A stretch of 64,000 nt of DNA. It comes from Tessaracoccus sp. OS52 (GTDB lineage Bacteria > Actinomycetota > Actinomycetes > Propionibacteriales > Propionibacteriaceae). How positions within the stretch are numbered: the stretch's first letter is position 1; each line of letters begins with the position of its first letter. The stretch is from positions 62,001 through 126,000 of the forward strand of contig NZ_JAJEWM010000005.1 of NCBI RefSeq assembly GCF_020687685.1, given 5' to 3'. This document shows, piece by piece, positions 9,701 to 20,155 of the stretch. A model generated the notes under the pieces. That model was not told where the DNA came from and made no database searches. It saw nothing but the letters and a program-made list of their open reading frames with translations. Both the position numbers and the translations under genes were made by a program.

Positions 9701-12700
9701 TCAGGTCCCCCGAGCCGCCCGCACCGCGGGAGTCCTCGATGTAGTAGTTGCCGACGTAGGTTCCCGGCTCCTCGGGGGCGACGAAGGAGACCTGACGGTT
9801 GTCCACCACCTCCACGTCCTCGATGCCCTCGAACTCGACGGGATCGGAGGCGACGTAGGCGATGCCGTCGCCGTCGATGTCCAGGTCGTTGCGCAGGGCC
9901 GGGATCTGGACATGACGCCCTGGGCGGGTACGGATCTCGTCGGGGACCCCGGTGGGCGAACTGTTGTCCGGCCCCGGCGGCGCGACTCCCACCCGGATCT
10001 CTCCGATGCCGATCGCACCGTAGGAGTCGATGACCTGGTAACTGAACACGTCGGTCCCCTGGGAGGAGGGGAAGGCCTCGTAGCTGATCCAGCCGTCACC
10101 GGTGGCCAGGACTCGGCCCAGCTGTGGGCCCGAACCCAGGCCGATCAGGCGAACGGCGTCACCGTTGGGGTCGATGCCCTCCAGCGGGACCGCGAGCCGC
10201 GACGTCGTGCCCGCCAGCACCCGCTCCACCACTTGGCGGGGTGCTGGCGGCTCGTTCTGCGCGTCCTCGCTCACCACGGTGATGCGCAGCTGGGTGGAGG
10301 CGATGGCGCCGTCGGCGTCCCTGATCTGGTAGGTCAGGTTGGCGTTGGACGCCTGGGTTCCCGGAGGGATGGAGACGTTGATGAACTGGCCGTCGATCCA
10401 GGCGCGGTCATCCAGCGGATTCTCGACCAGCTTGTCCAGCGTCAGGTCCAACCCGATGGGCGAGGTGTCGTTGGCCAGCACGTTGACGGCCTGCGTGCTG
10501 CCGGCACGCACCCTGATCTCGTCGCGCTCCGCAAGGGGCTGGACACTGCCCGTGGTGGGTGTGGGGATGACGACGATGGTGCCCAGCACCGAGTGCTTGC
10601 CGTCGCTGAGGCGGTAGCTGAGCGTGACCGGTTCCTCTGGTGTGTGGTGCGCGGTGATGGTGACGAGATGGCGGCGCTCCAGGACCACCTGCAGACCGGG
10701 ATGCTGGCTGACCGACTGCACCACCAGCACGTCGCCGTCGTCGTCGGTGTCGTTGAGCACCGGGTCGATCATGACGGTGCCGCCCGGCGGGAGCAGGGCG
10801 ACGTCGAGCGCCGCGACGGGCGCGTGGTCCGTGGTCTCGGCGCGCACGTCGATGCGCACCAGGCCCAGCGCGATGGGACCGTTGGAGACCTTGTAGGTGA
10901 CGTAGTAGGAGCCCGGGGCATCCGCGGTGAACGTGAACCAGCCCTCCCGGTAGTTGGGCGTCGTCACGCAACCGCAGTCCCCCGCGTCGATCTCGGTGAG
11001 GGCCAGGTTGGCGCCGATGTCGTTGGCCAACGGATTGATGGTGACGGTCTTGCCGACGGTCACGGTCTCGTAGTCGCCGTAGGCGATGGGAGCGACGGTG
11101 TCGTCGGTGACGATTACCACGAGTTCGCCATCGGTCTCGGAGTACCCGTCGGAGACCCGCACGAACACGGTCTTCGTGCCCGTGGTCTTGCCGATGTCGA
11201 GGAAGGTGACCTGCCCGTCGGGGGTGAAACTGACCTCGTCCTCCGCGTCGGGTGGGAGCCAGGCGTCGACCAGGATCAGGCTGTCGCCCTCCGGGTCCCG
11301 CCAGTCCAGCAGCACGCGCTTGCTCACGGTCTGGCCCAGCTGGATGGTGACCGGTTGCGCACGCTCATGCTTGTAGGGGGCGTTGTTCTCGAGGTGCGGG
11401 TCGGCCGGCAGCACCCGGACCGTCACGTTGGCCGTGTCCTTGCCGCCGCGCCCGTCGTCGACGGTGTAGCTGAAGGTGAGCGTCCCCGTCGTCTCGGCCT
11501 CGACCGTCACCTGCAGCCCGGAGCCGCCGCGCACGGTCTGCAACGACGCTCCCGTGAGATCGGGCGGAGCGGTGATGGTGAGCACGTCCCCGTCGGGATC
11601 GGTGTCGTTGTCGAGCACGTTCAGCACGGTCGAGCGCCCGGCACGGGCAGCGAGCGTGTCGTCTGCGGCCACCGGGTCCTCGTTGGCCTTGGTGCGGTCC
11701 GGGGGAATGACCGTCTCCGTCTCCTCGACGTCGTCGTCCCGATCGTCCTGCGGCGGCACGACGCGCTCCCAGTCGGTGATCCGGAGCATGTCCTTGTCGA
11801 CCATCCAGATGGTGCCGTCGGAGGCGTCGTTGAGGGCCACCGTGCCCCGGTTGACCTGGAAGGAGAGCAACGGATCCGAACCGATTCCCGGGATCTCCCG
11901 CACCTCGGGCTCGGAATCCCGGCATAGCTTCACGAACTGGTCACCGAACGCCCCGTAGATGCACCCGCCCACCTGCACCGGCTCGATGGGGGTGGCATTG
12001 AGGTTCCCGGACAGCGATCGGGGGCCGTCGGGAGTCAGCGCGATGAGCCCGGCCTGGGTGGCGTAGATGGCATCGGCCCCGTCCCGGCCACCGAGGGCGT
12101 CCGGGGCGGCGGGCACCAGACGCGCCGAGGAGGCACCGGACACCTCGAAGACGTCGTCGGTGCCCTCCATCCAGATGCGGCCCGACTGCCTGTCCAGGAC
12201 GACGGCGAGATCCCCGACCGCGCTCAGCGCAACGGTGGCGGCGTCGTCGGCGGGGGTGAAGGGCAGCGCGGTCCTCGTGACGGTGTCATCGGCACCCGCA
12301 CGGACGAGGACCGACTCGGTCACGTTGAGGCCGATGACTTCCCCGGAGGCGGTCACCGTGGCGGTACCGAACTCGCCGACCTCCAGCTTGGCCTTCTCCT
12401 TCTGGAAGTCGTAGCCGAGGACGGTCTCCGGATCCCCGAACCAGACCCGCCCGTTGTCTGGGTTGACCACCAGGAGCGTGCCTCCGGCGAGCTGGACCGT
12501 GGCGTCGCTGGGCAGCTGGACGGGCGATTCCATCCGGTTTCGAGCTGGGTTGTAGCGCACGAGCGTGGAGGACTTGAGCCCGTGCACCAGCACGAGGTCC
12601 TCCTCCTGGAGGATCGTGAACTCCGAGTCACCGACGGCGGTGGCCGCCGCGAGTTCGTCGATCTGCGCGTTGACGATGCCGATCAGGCCGCTGTCACGCT

Positions 12701-12893
12701 TCGCGGCGTGGACGGTTCCCTCATCCAGGTGCACGTCGGCCTGCACCAGGCCGGGGCTGAGGAAGGCGAGCACGCCGAGCGCGATGGCGAGCACGCCCAC
12801 GACGAGGGCCTGCCAGGAACGTCGCACGAAGCGCCCGACGAGCCGGGCACCGCGTGAGAGCTGCTTCTGGGGTACCGCGCGTTCAGCTGCCAT
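6702..12893 (-). CDS. 2063-residue membrane-anchored protein with propeller-like head, cadherin-like and Fn3 repeats
   Basis: The N-terminus is basic (RRSW) and is followed by one hydrophobic helix at 27-49 with no clear cleavage site, so it looks like a signal anchor. Residues ~60-380 contain repeated short beta segments (NPDNGRVWFGDP, DRQSGRIWMEG, DASDGTIWMVD) suggesting a beta-propeller. An acidic linker (381-405) precedes about eleven ~95-residue cadherin/Ig-like repeats (~405-1510) marked by motifs such as LDNDTDPDGD, LNDTDDDGD, LANDTSP, RNDLDIDGDG and LANDFDPDG, typical of Ca-binding surface modules. About four Fn3-like domains (~1515-1890) follow, with NGTRYRF- and VPYRFQV-type strands, then a ~170-residue tail. 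There is no LPXTG signal. Probably a large cell-surface adhesin or sensor, maturation perhaps by the adjacent MoxR. Confidence 0.85.
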   Translation of the reverse strand: MAAERAVPQKQLSRGARLVGRFVRRSWQALVVGVLAIALGVLAFLSPGLVQADVHLDEGTVHAAKRDSGLIGIVNAQIDELAAATAVGDSEFTILQEEDLVLVHGLKSSTLVRYNPARNRMESPVQLPSDATVQLAGGTLLVVNPDNGRVWFGDPETVLGYDFQKEKAKLEVGEFGTATVTASGEVIGLNVTESVLVRAGADDTVTRTALPFTPADDAATVALSAVGDLAVVLDRQSGRIWMEGTDDVFEVSGASSARLVPAAPDALGGRDGADAIYATQAGLIALTPDGPRSLSGNLNATPIEPVQVGGCIYGAFGDQFVKLCRDSEPEVREIPGIGSDPLLSFQVNRGTVALNDASDGTIWMVDKDMLRITDWERVVPPQDDRDDDVEETETVIPPDRTKANEDPVAADDTLAARAGRSTVLNVLDNDTDPDGDVLTITAPPDLTGASLQTVRGGSGLQVTVEAETTGTLTFSYTVDDGRGGKDTANVTVRVLPADPHLENNAPYKHERAQPVTIQLGQTVSKRVLLDWRDPEGDSLILVDAWLPPDAEDEVSFTPDGQVTFLDIGKTTGTKTVFVRVSDGYSETDGELVVIVTDDTVAPIAYGDYETVTVGKTVTINPLANDIGANLALTEIDAGDCGCVTTPNYREGWFTFTADAPGSYYVTYKVSNGPIALGLVRIDVRAETTDHAPVAALDVALLPPGGTVMIDPVLNDTDDDGDVLVVQSVSQHPGLQVVLERRHLVTITAHHTPEEPVTLSYRLSDGKHSVLGTIVVIPTPTTGSVQPLAERDEIRVRAGSTQAVNVLANDTSPIGLDLTLDKLVENPLDDRAWIDGQFINVSIPPGTQASNANLTYQIRDADGAIASTQLRITVVSEDAQNEPPAPRQVVERVLAGTTSRLAVPLEGIDPNGDAVRLIGLGSGPQLGRVLATGDGWISYEAFPSSQGTDVFSYQVIDSYGAIGIGEIRVGVAPPGPDNSSPTGVPDEIRTRPGRHVQIPALRNDLDIDGDGIAYVASDPVEFEGIEDVEVVDNRQVSFVAPEEPGTYVGNYYIEDSRGAGGSGDLTVVVDPEAPLLPPETRDDLVSVAAVIGKDWVEVDVLANDFDPDGVREDLTITVPADNGVPEEESARATEDGSKVTAPVTDRMQQLRYVVTDADGGSDIGLILLPGRNDSVPVLKDPALVLEAVAGQPLGIELNSFVAGTAGRTVRLTGVDTVSATHGRALPGAQRIEYTPDVEYEGPASVVFEVGDVVSEGDKTAKRAYISIPVKVLPAPNRPDGGSEEEIEVAKSSPELIGSQPHLLVGPGEGDARLDLMPLFRDPDGDSFYFDNFAHSDGDQRITWTVSGDGSKLYASAPVDTPPGTVRTLRAEAIDANSARTPFTIQLEVTSSTRPLATAVTDVVDEAIAGQQLSVPALLNDKSNLLQDQSLTLVAGSAKVINGSGTASTDGDSVTITPSEGFVGTLTASYTIEDATKDPDRRVDGTIRVTVKDRPSRPGAPRDGVVGNGTVTFTYTPGSANGFEILSRTAVAINAAGAQVASTQCPSTTCTMRGLPNGQPYQFEVVETNQAGASDPSPRSAAYTPDVKPLAPAAPTVDFGDSQLSVAWAPPSWEDPSNPGSPVDRYLLALLDEAGNQVEVRQLPPSPTSYTWTGLTNGTRYRFKLLAGNKAGESPYSDLSAVNWPAAPPNPPAAITATATENPLGGAFDVSWPASGIPANGDPIRHFVVTPISQSGVRAELARTVPVSGAATQSVLIEGLGQVPYRFQVVAVNKAGAGSAAATPQWQTAFELPKVTSFRATAGDGSIQLAVATNFDGRTEASPRLEYRLNGGSWTGVPRGGLVAGLVNGRSYDVEVRVVITGDRASAPAAVNDLMPRAAAPPLPGYVDGSARFLGWEQGVYVSMGSVDGWEEAQGWDPAQYKYACDVQGFGSGCSPSGWTGSHDFVVDTDALDSASNTVSLAARWGTGDYVASETITLADPFMASWDASSRTLTLNLEYVRGPLSCTATFNEGVTDTWTTPSFTKQYPELVEGGLDYTTNSVDIRCSNSNFSGGADIITVRNKIL

Positions 12894-12902
12894 GGGTGGC
12901 GA

Positions 12903-14279
12903 TCAGCCCCTCGGTGGTTCGATCCGGAGGGAGACGCCGTCACCCAGGTCCAGCACGGTGCCGAGCTCGACCTGCACCGAGTCCCCGTTGGCCAGGACGA
13001 ACGGTTGCTCGCCGACGGGCATCACCGTGGTGCCGTTGGTGGAGTTCAGGTCCGTGACGATGATGCTCCAGTCCCGGGGCGTGACCAGGAGGTGGCTGCG
13101 CGAGATGTCGCTGCTGGGGCTGGGCACACGCATCAGATGGGACCCGGCAGGCGCCTTTGAGGGGTCCGGGGAGCGGCCGATCAGGACCCCGTTCAAGATG
13201 TCGGCGAACTCGCCCTGGTTGCTGTGCACGCCCGCCAGCGCGGGTCGACGGATGAGGCGTGGACTGGAGGAGTCCACTGGGGAGTTGCACAACCGGCAGT
13301 GCCTGCTGCCGGGCGCGTTGGCGTGCCCACGCGCGCACGGCACCGCGAGCACCTGCGGGTCCGACTGCACTTCGGCATCCGCGGCGGGCTTGTGCGTCGC
13401 CGCCAGACCGGTCGAGAAGATGGTCCCCTCCTCCTCGGGCTCCTCGGCCTGGGTGAACGCGCCGGGGACGACCACCGGCCCCAGGGGTGGCGCCGTGGGT
13501 GCGGAGGGTGCCGGTGCCGGCGGGAGCGCCTGGGTGGGCGCCTCCGAGCCGGGCGCCGGGGGCACGGGAGGTCCGGGCGCGGAGGCCGGCGGCGTGGACG
13601 CGGAGCTCATGGACGCGGGCGTGTCCTCGTGCGGCGTGAAGGCCAGTTCTCCGGTGCCGATCGCATCCGGATCCGTCGGGGCATCCAGGTGGGACTCGTC
13701 CTCGGCGGAGGACCGGCGAGCCGCCGGAGGGACAGCCGCAGCCTGGTCCTCCTCAGGAGCGCCGGCCACGGTCTGCTCCGGCGCGGGAGCGTCCCGCTTC
13801 GGGAAACGGACCACCTCGTCGTCGTGGGTGGTGAGGTAGATGGCGGATGCGGACACGGCGCCCACGAGCAGGGGCAGTTGGAGCACCGCCTCCTGGTCCA
13901 CCGGCTCCATGTCGATGCGCAGGCGGCGCGCGGTGCCCAGGTTCTCCTCCCGCCAGGTGACAGCCCGTTCCCCGTCCACCGCGAGTTCGCCGGTGTCGGT
14001 GTCGGTCACCTTGATGGCACCCCGCGCGAGGCCGTGCAGGCCCGCGTCGTCCCAGAAGAAGGCGGCGAAGTCCGGCATGCTGTCCAGGCCATAGGCGTTG
14101 AGCAGTTCGAGCAGGCCGTTCACGGAACTGGCGCTCACGACGTCGGTCCACAGTCGGTTCACCAGCCCTGACATCCGGGCCGGGGCGGGCAGCATCACCA
14201 CCAGCATGGTGGGGCCGGAGAGCACCAGCCAATTGCCCGGCGTGTAGGTCACGCGCCAAGCAGCCATCGGCACAGTCAT
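12903..14279 (-). CDS. FHA-domain protein with zinc ribbon
   Basis: 458 residues. Residues 1-175 form an uncharacterised alpha/beta domain. Residues ~180-310 are a Pro/Ala/Glu-rich linker. A zinc-ribbon-like Cys cluster (CARGHANAPGSRHCRLC) follows at ~325-345. The C-terminal FHA domain (~365-455) has LIGRSP, ISRSH and NSTNGT, all key residues present. The preferred start ATG at 14279 has GGGAGGACC just upstream. It is the first gene of the six-gene operon, 9 bp before the giant-protein gene. It probably docks phosphothreonine proteins on the cytoplasmic side. No kinase or phosphatase is in view. Confidence 0.85.
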   Translation of the reverse strand: MTVPMAAWRVTYTPGNWLVLSGPTMLVVMLPAPARMSGLVNRLWTDVVSASSVNGLLELLNAYGLDSMPDFAAFFWDDAGLHGLARGAIKVTDTDTGELAVDGERAVTWREENLGTARRLRIDMEPVDQEAVLQLPLLVGAVSASAIYLTTHDDEVVRFPKRDAPAPEQTVAGAPEEDQAAAVPPAARRSSAEDESHLDAPTDPDAIGTGELAFTPHEDTPASMSSASTPPASAPGPPVPPAPGSEAPTQALPPAPAPSAPTAPPLGPVVVPGAFTQAEEPEEEGTIFSTGLAATHKPAADAEVQSDPQVLAVPCARGHANAPGSRHCRLCNSPVDSSSPRLIRRPALAGVHSNQGEFADILNGVLIGRSPDPSKAPAGSHLMRVPSPSSDISRSHLLVTPRDWSIIVTDLNSTNGTTVMPVGEQPFVLANGDSVQVELGTVLDLGDGVSLRIEPPRG

Positions 14280-14383
14280 GCGGTCCTCCCGGCCCTACCT
14301 AAACATGGGTATCTGACGAGAAGGTTACGAGATCGGGCGCGCATCCTCCAGATTCGGGCCTGCCGCCCCTGTGTCCACGGTTC

Positions 14384-15499
14384 TCAGAGGCTCGCCGCCA
14401 TCCGCTGCACGCCCTCGGTGATCAGGGCGGGCGAGGTGGCCACGTTCATCCGCACGAACTGCTTGGCGGCGGCGTCGAAGTCGGTGCCGAAGTTGAACCT
14501 GACCCGGCCGACGTCGTGGAAGTGCCGTCCCGGATGCTCCAGGCCAAGGGCACTGCAGTCCAGCCAGGCAAGGTAGGTGCCCTCCGACGGCTCGTAGCTG
14601 ACCTGCGGCAGGAGCCGCTCCAGCTCGGAGCGCAGGTGGAGCTTGTTCAGGGCGATCTCCGCGGTGGCGCTACGCAACCAGTCACGGGCACCGGTGAGCG
14701 CGGCGCTGTGAGCCTCTATCGCCACGTGGCTGGCGGATTCGGCGACGTGTCCCGGCAGCGCCGCCATGGCTGGGCGCGCCTGCGGTCCGGCCACGATGAG
14801 GGCGGCCTTCAGTCCCGCGAGGTTCCAGGACTTGGACGCGGAAGTCACGACGAAGGACCTCTCGGCCCCTGGGAGGGTGGTGAAGGGAATGTGCGCCGCC
14901 CCTGCCAGAGGTGCGTGGATCTCGTCGGAGATGACGGTGACGTTATGCTGCGCAGCCAGGGCGGCGAGCGCCGTCAGTTCCTCACGGGTGTGGACGGTGC
15001 CGTTCGGGTTGTGCGGCGAGCACAGCAGCATGGCCTTGGCCCCGGCCTCGAAGGCCGCCGCGAGGGCGTCGAGGTCCAGCCTGCCGGCCGGCGTCATGGG
15101 GACCTCCACCAGTCGACGCCCCGTGTCGCGGCACACCGCCCGGAAAGGCGGGTAGATCGGGGGGTTGATGACCACCGCATCGCCAGGCTCGGTGACCGCC
15201 AGGACGAGTTCGCGCATGCCGGACATGACGTCGCCCGCCAGTTGCAGATCCGCCTCGGGGTCCAGCTCCCAGCCCCACATCCAGTCCGCGAAGTCGGCCC
15301 AGGCATGCTGGTAGACGGGCTGCTCGGGGTAGCCGAAGTCGCCGTCGGCGATCAGGCCTTGGAGGCGCTCGGTGATGGCGGGGGCGGGGTCGACGTCCAT
15401 CTCCGCCACGAACATCGGCAGCACGTCCGGCTCGAACCGGCTCCACTTGATGCTGGTGCGGCGGCGGAGACGATCGAGGTCGACGGAGAAGACGGACAT
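14384..15499 (-). CDS. patB: PatB/MalY-type pyridoxal-phosphate C-S lyase
   Basis: Fold-type I PLP enzyme that cleaves cystathionine or cysteine C-S bonds, or acts as a related aminotransferase. The N-terminus has the family pattern RRTSIKWSRF...LPMFVAEMDVDP; the PLP lysine is in SASKSWNLAGLK; CSPHNPNGT is the substrate/cofactor loop. I place the start at ATG 15499 (MSVFSVDL) because CAGGAT lies 7 nt upstream and could be the -10 of a leaderless promoter; ATG 15508 is the alternative and would fall inside that box. The gene follows immediately on a truncated protease remnant. Known family members affect sulfur metabolism and, in E. coli, maltose regulation. Confidence 0.88.
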   Translation of the reverse strand: MSVFSVDLDRLRRRTSIKWSRFEPDVLPMFVAEMDVDPAPAITERLQGLIADGDFGYPEQPVYQHAWADFADWMWGWELDPEADLQLAGDVMSGMRELVLAVTEPGDAVVINPPIYPPFRAVCRDTGRRLVEVPMTPAGRLDLDALAAAFEAGAKAMLLCSPHNPNGTVHTREELTALAALAAQHNVTVISDEIHAPLAGAAHIPFTTLPGAERSFVVTSASKSWNLAGLKAALIVAGPQARPAMAALPGHVAESASHVAIEAHSAALTGARDWLRSATAEIALNKLHLRSELERLLPQVSYEPSEGTYLAWLDCSALGLEHPGRHFHDVGRVRFNFGTDFDAAAKQFVRMNVATSPALITEGVQRMAASL

Positions 15500-15534
15500 G
15501 GCCCCCATCCTGCCGTATCAGCGCTGGGCCCAGC

Positions 15535-15774
15535 AGCTTCGCAGACTGCCGCCTCCCTCTGCGTTCCGTCGGAGAAGGCTGCCCGGACCCTGCGCGTCCG
15601 ACCGGCCACATGGGCGTTGGTGACCAGCACCCGGTCGCCGATCACGACGGCGGAACCGGATCCCTCCCTACCCTGCTCGCCGACGACGTACAGGCTCGCC
15701 ACAGACGGGCCCACCGCCCGGACCACCTTCGTGACGGCAGCCGAGTAGGCATCAAGGGGGTGCTCAGCGTCCAT
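15535..15774 (-). pseudogene. truncated trypsin/HtrA-like serine protease remnant
   Basis: About 80 residues match the N-terminal half of an HtrA/trypsin-like protease: AVTKVVRAVGPSVASLYV, then GSGSAVVIGDRVLVTNAHVAG, which carries the catalytic His (TNAHV), and FSDGTQREAAV. The Asp and Ser parts of the triad (TDLAV and GNSGGP types) are absent. After roughly residue 80 the reading frame loses similarity and runs open but out of frame into patB, giving a spurious 140-residue ORF to 15352. A deletion seems to have fused the protease 5' end to the patB upstream region. It starts 16 bp after the preceding gene's stop. Confidence 0.75.
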
Positions 15775-15790
15775 GTCAACTCCTGTTCGG

Positions 15791-16546
15791 TCAGCCCTGC
15801 TCCTCCTGGGCGGCGAGCTCGGCGATCCGGCGAGCCTGCTCCTCGGGCGTCACACCCGGACCGTTCCACGTGATCGGCAGTCGGCCCAGGCCGACCTCGG
15901 CCAGCAGAAAGGGCGGCAGCTGCGAGGCAAACCTGGTCAGCAGGCGCAGGTAGGTGTCCACCTCGTCGGGTTTGCGACTTCCCGAGGTGGCCACCAGCAG
16001 GCAGCCGTTCTCGAACCACAGCTCGGAGAACTCGGGCACCTCACCGCTCTGCAGCCACGCCATCATCCGAGGGTGCACGACGTCGTGCGCGAACCGCGGG
16101 GACTCCCCCTTGATGCGCCATTCCCGGTTGAACTGCGCGTCCTCGAACTGGATGTCGCCTGAGAAGGTTCGGGTGGCCCAGTTCTCCCGGCCGATCTCCA
16201 GCCTGGGGAAACGCCCGCCCAGGCGGAGGACGTCGACGTGGAAGTAGTGCGTCCGCCTGTCATCGCCTGACCCGGTGGAGTACTGGTAGTTGAAACCATG
16301 CACGGGGAGCCCATCGAAGGTGCCCTCGTACCCGAAGGAGGCTCGGCGGCCGGAGCCCGTGTTGAAGGGGCCACCGCGAAAGGTCCGGGCCATCTCCGGC
16401 CATTTCTCGTGGAACACCCAGTTGCGAGCCTTTGACCACCTGGCCCACAGCTTCTTGTTCCGCTGGTGGGTGACGTAGGCGATGATGAAGATGGCCACCA
16501 CCGCCAGCGCGATGAACGCGAACCAGAACAGTCCCATGTACTCCAT
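15791..16546 (-). CDS. conserved membrane protein of unknown function
   Basis: 251 residues with a single N-terminal membrane helix (FWFAFIALAVVAIFIIAYV, ~5-24) and a cytoplasmic or exposed alpha/beta domain. I do not recognise a named family with certainty; similar proteins occur as hypothetical proteins in actinobacteria. On the minus strand TAGTCT at 16595-16600 may be its -10. It is directly upstream of the protease remnant, so the original partner of this gene may have been that protease. Confidence 0.75.
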   Translation of the reverse strand: MEYMGLFWFAFIALAVVAIFIIAYVTHQRNKKLWARWSKARNWVFHEKWPEMARTFRGGPFNTGSGRRASFGYEGTFDGLPVHGFNYQYSTGSGDDRRTHYFHVDVLRLGGRFPRLEIGRENWATRTFSGDIQFEDAQFNREWRIKGESPRFAHDVVHPRMMAWLQSGEVPEFSELWFENGCLLVATSGSRKPDEVDTYLRLLTRFASQLPPFLLAEVGLGRLPITWNGPGVTPEEQARRIAELAAQEEQG

Positions 16547-16641
16547 CTGCCGAACTCCCGAATCCTCGTCGACCCCGCGTGCCTGTCCATGCCAAGACTA
16601 GGACAGCCGGAGCGCCTCGCAGGGGCCGCACGGCGCCCGGC

Positions 16642-16671
16642 TTGTCGGCGACTTGACGCGTCGCGCATAAT
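16642..16671 (+). promoter_or_regulatory. candidate sigma-A promoter for ileS
   Basis: TTGTCG at 16642-16647 and CATAAT at 16666-16671 are separated by 18 bp, which would start transcription near 16678, just ahead of the T-box leader. Inferred from hexamer match and position only. Confidence 0.5.
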
Positions 16672-16677
16672 TGGGGC

Positions 16678-16857
16678 GTCGCAAGGCGAGGATGGGGCCA
16701 TCACCCCGGAGCCGCCGGAAGAACGGTCCTCCACGGACCCAGTAGAACCGGCAGCGGCACAACCGAGCGGGATGCGAACTGCATCCAAGGAGGGTGGTAC
16801 CGCGGGCCCCGGCTCGTCCCTTCACCGATCACCGATCGATTGAACGAAGAGGACCAG
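16678..16857 (+). promoter_or_regulatory. T-box riboswitch (isoleucine), translational type
   Basis: The conserved T-box AGGGTGGTACCGCGG is at 16791-16805; its UGGU (16795-16798) would pair with the tRNA acceptor end and implies discriminator A73, as in tRNA-Ile. A short stem I carries GGCCATCACC, giving specifier codon AUC at 16700-16702. The stretch GAGCCGCCGGAAGAACGG resembles the linker in actinobacterial ileS T-boxes with ultrashort stem I. No U-run terminator follows; the ileS ribosome-binding region lies just downstream, so control of translation start is likely, as established for the ileS class in Nocardia and Mycobacterium. Confidence 0.9.
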
Positions 16858-19992
<3,135 letters not shown>

Positions 19993-20009
19993 GGGGACTC
20001 CCTCGGACC

Positions 20010-20093
20010 GGATACAAGCCTTGGTGCTGGATACCCGCCGTACACGGCTTGTATCCAGGCCCAAGGCTTGTATCCAGGCCCAAGGCTTGTATC
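20010..20093. repeat. tandem 19-bp repeats with inverted copy
   Basis: The unit CTTGTATCCAGGCCCAAGG occurs at 20048-20066 and 20067-20085, with a partial third (CTTGTATC) to 20093. The reverse complement of its core, GGATACAAGCCTTGG, stands at 20010-20024. The region can fold into alternative hairpins and fills the gap between ileS and the DeoR gene, where it may stop ileS transcription. Confidence 0.8.
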
Positions 20094-20123
20094 GAGCATC
20101 AAGACCCGTATCGGGGAACCCCC

Positions 20124-20129
20124 TAGGCT
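20124..20129 (+). promoter_or_regulatory. -10 box of the DeoR-family gene
   Basis: TAGGCT fits the actinobacterial TANNNT -10 and would give a transcript start near 20136 with a ~20-nt leader containing the ribosome-binding GAAGGGG. No clear -35 is visible. Confidence 0.5.
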
Positions 20130-20155
20130 GTGTCCATCACAACGAAGGGGACCCG

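Noticed and set aside
9234..11927. 897-residue plus-strand open frame inside the giant gene
   Set aside because: Low-complexity Val/Gly/Asp/Arg composition with no motif; it is antisense to well-supported repeat domains and is expected in high-GC DNA.
15352..15534. Overlapping gene formed by the 3' part of the protease ORF over patB
   Set aside because: This part has Ser/Pro/Arg-rich nonsense composition and no protease similarity; patB is clearly the coding frame.
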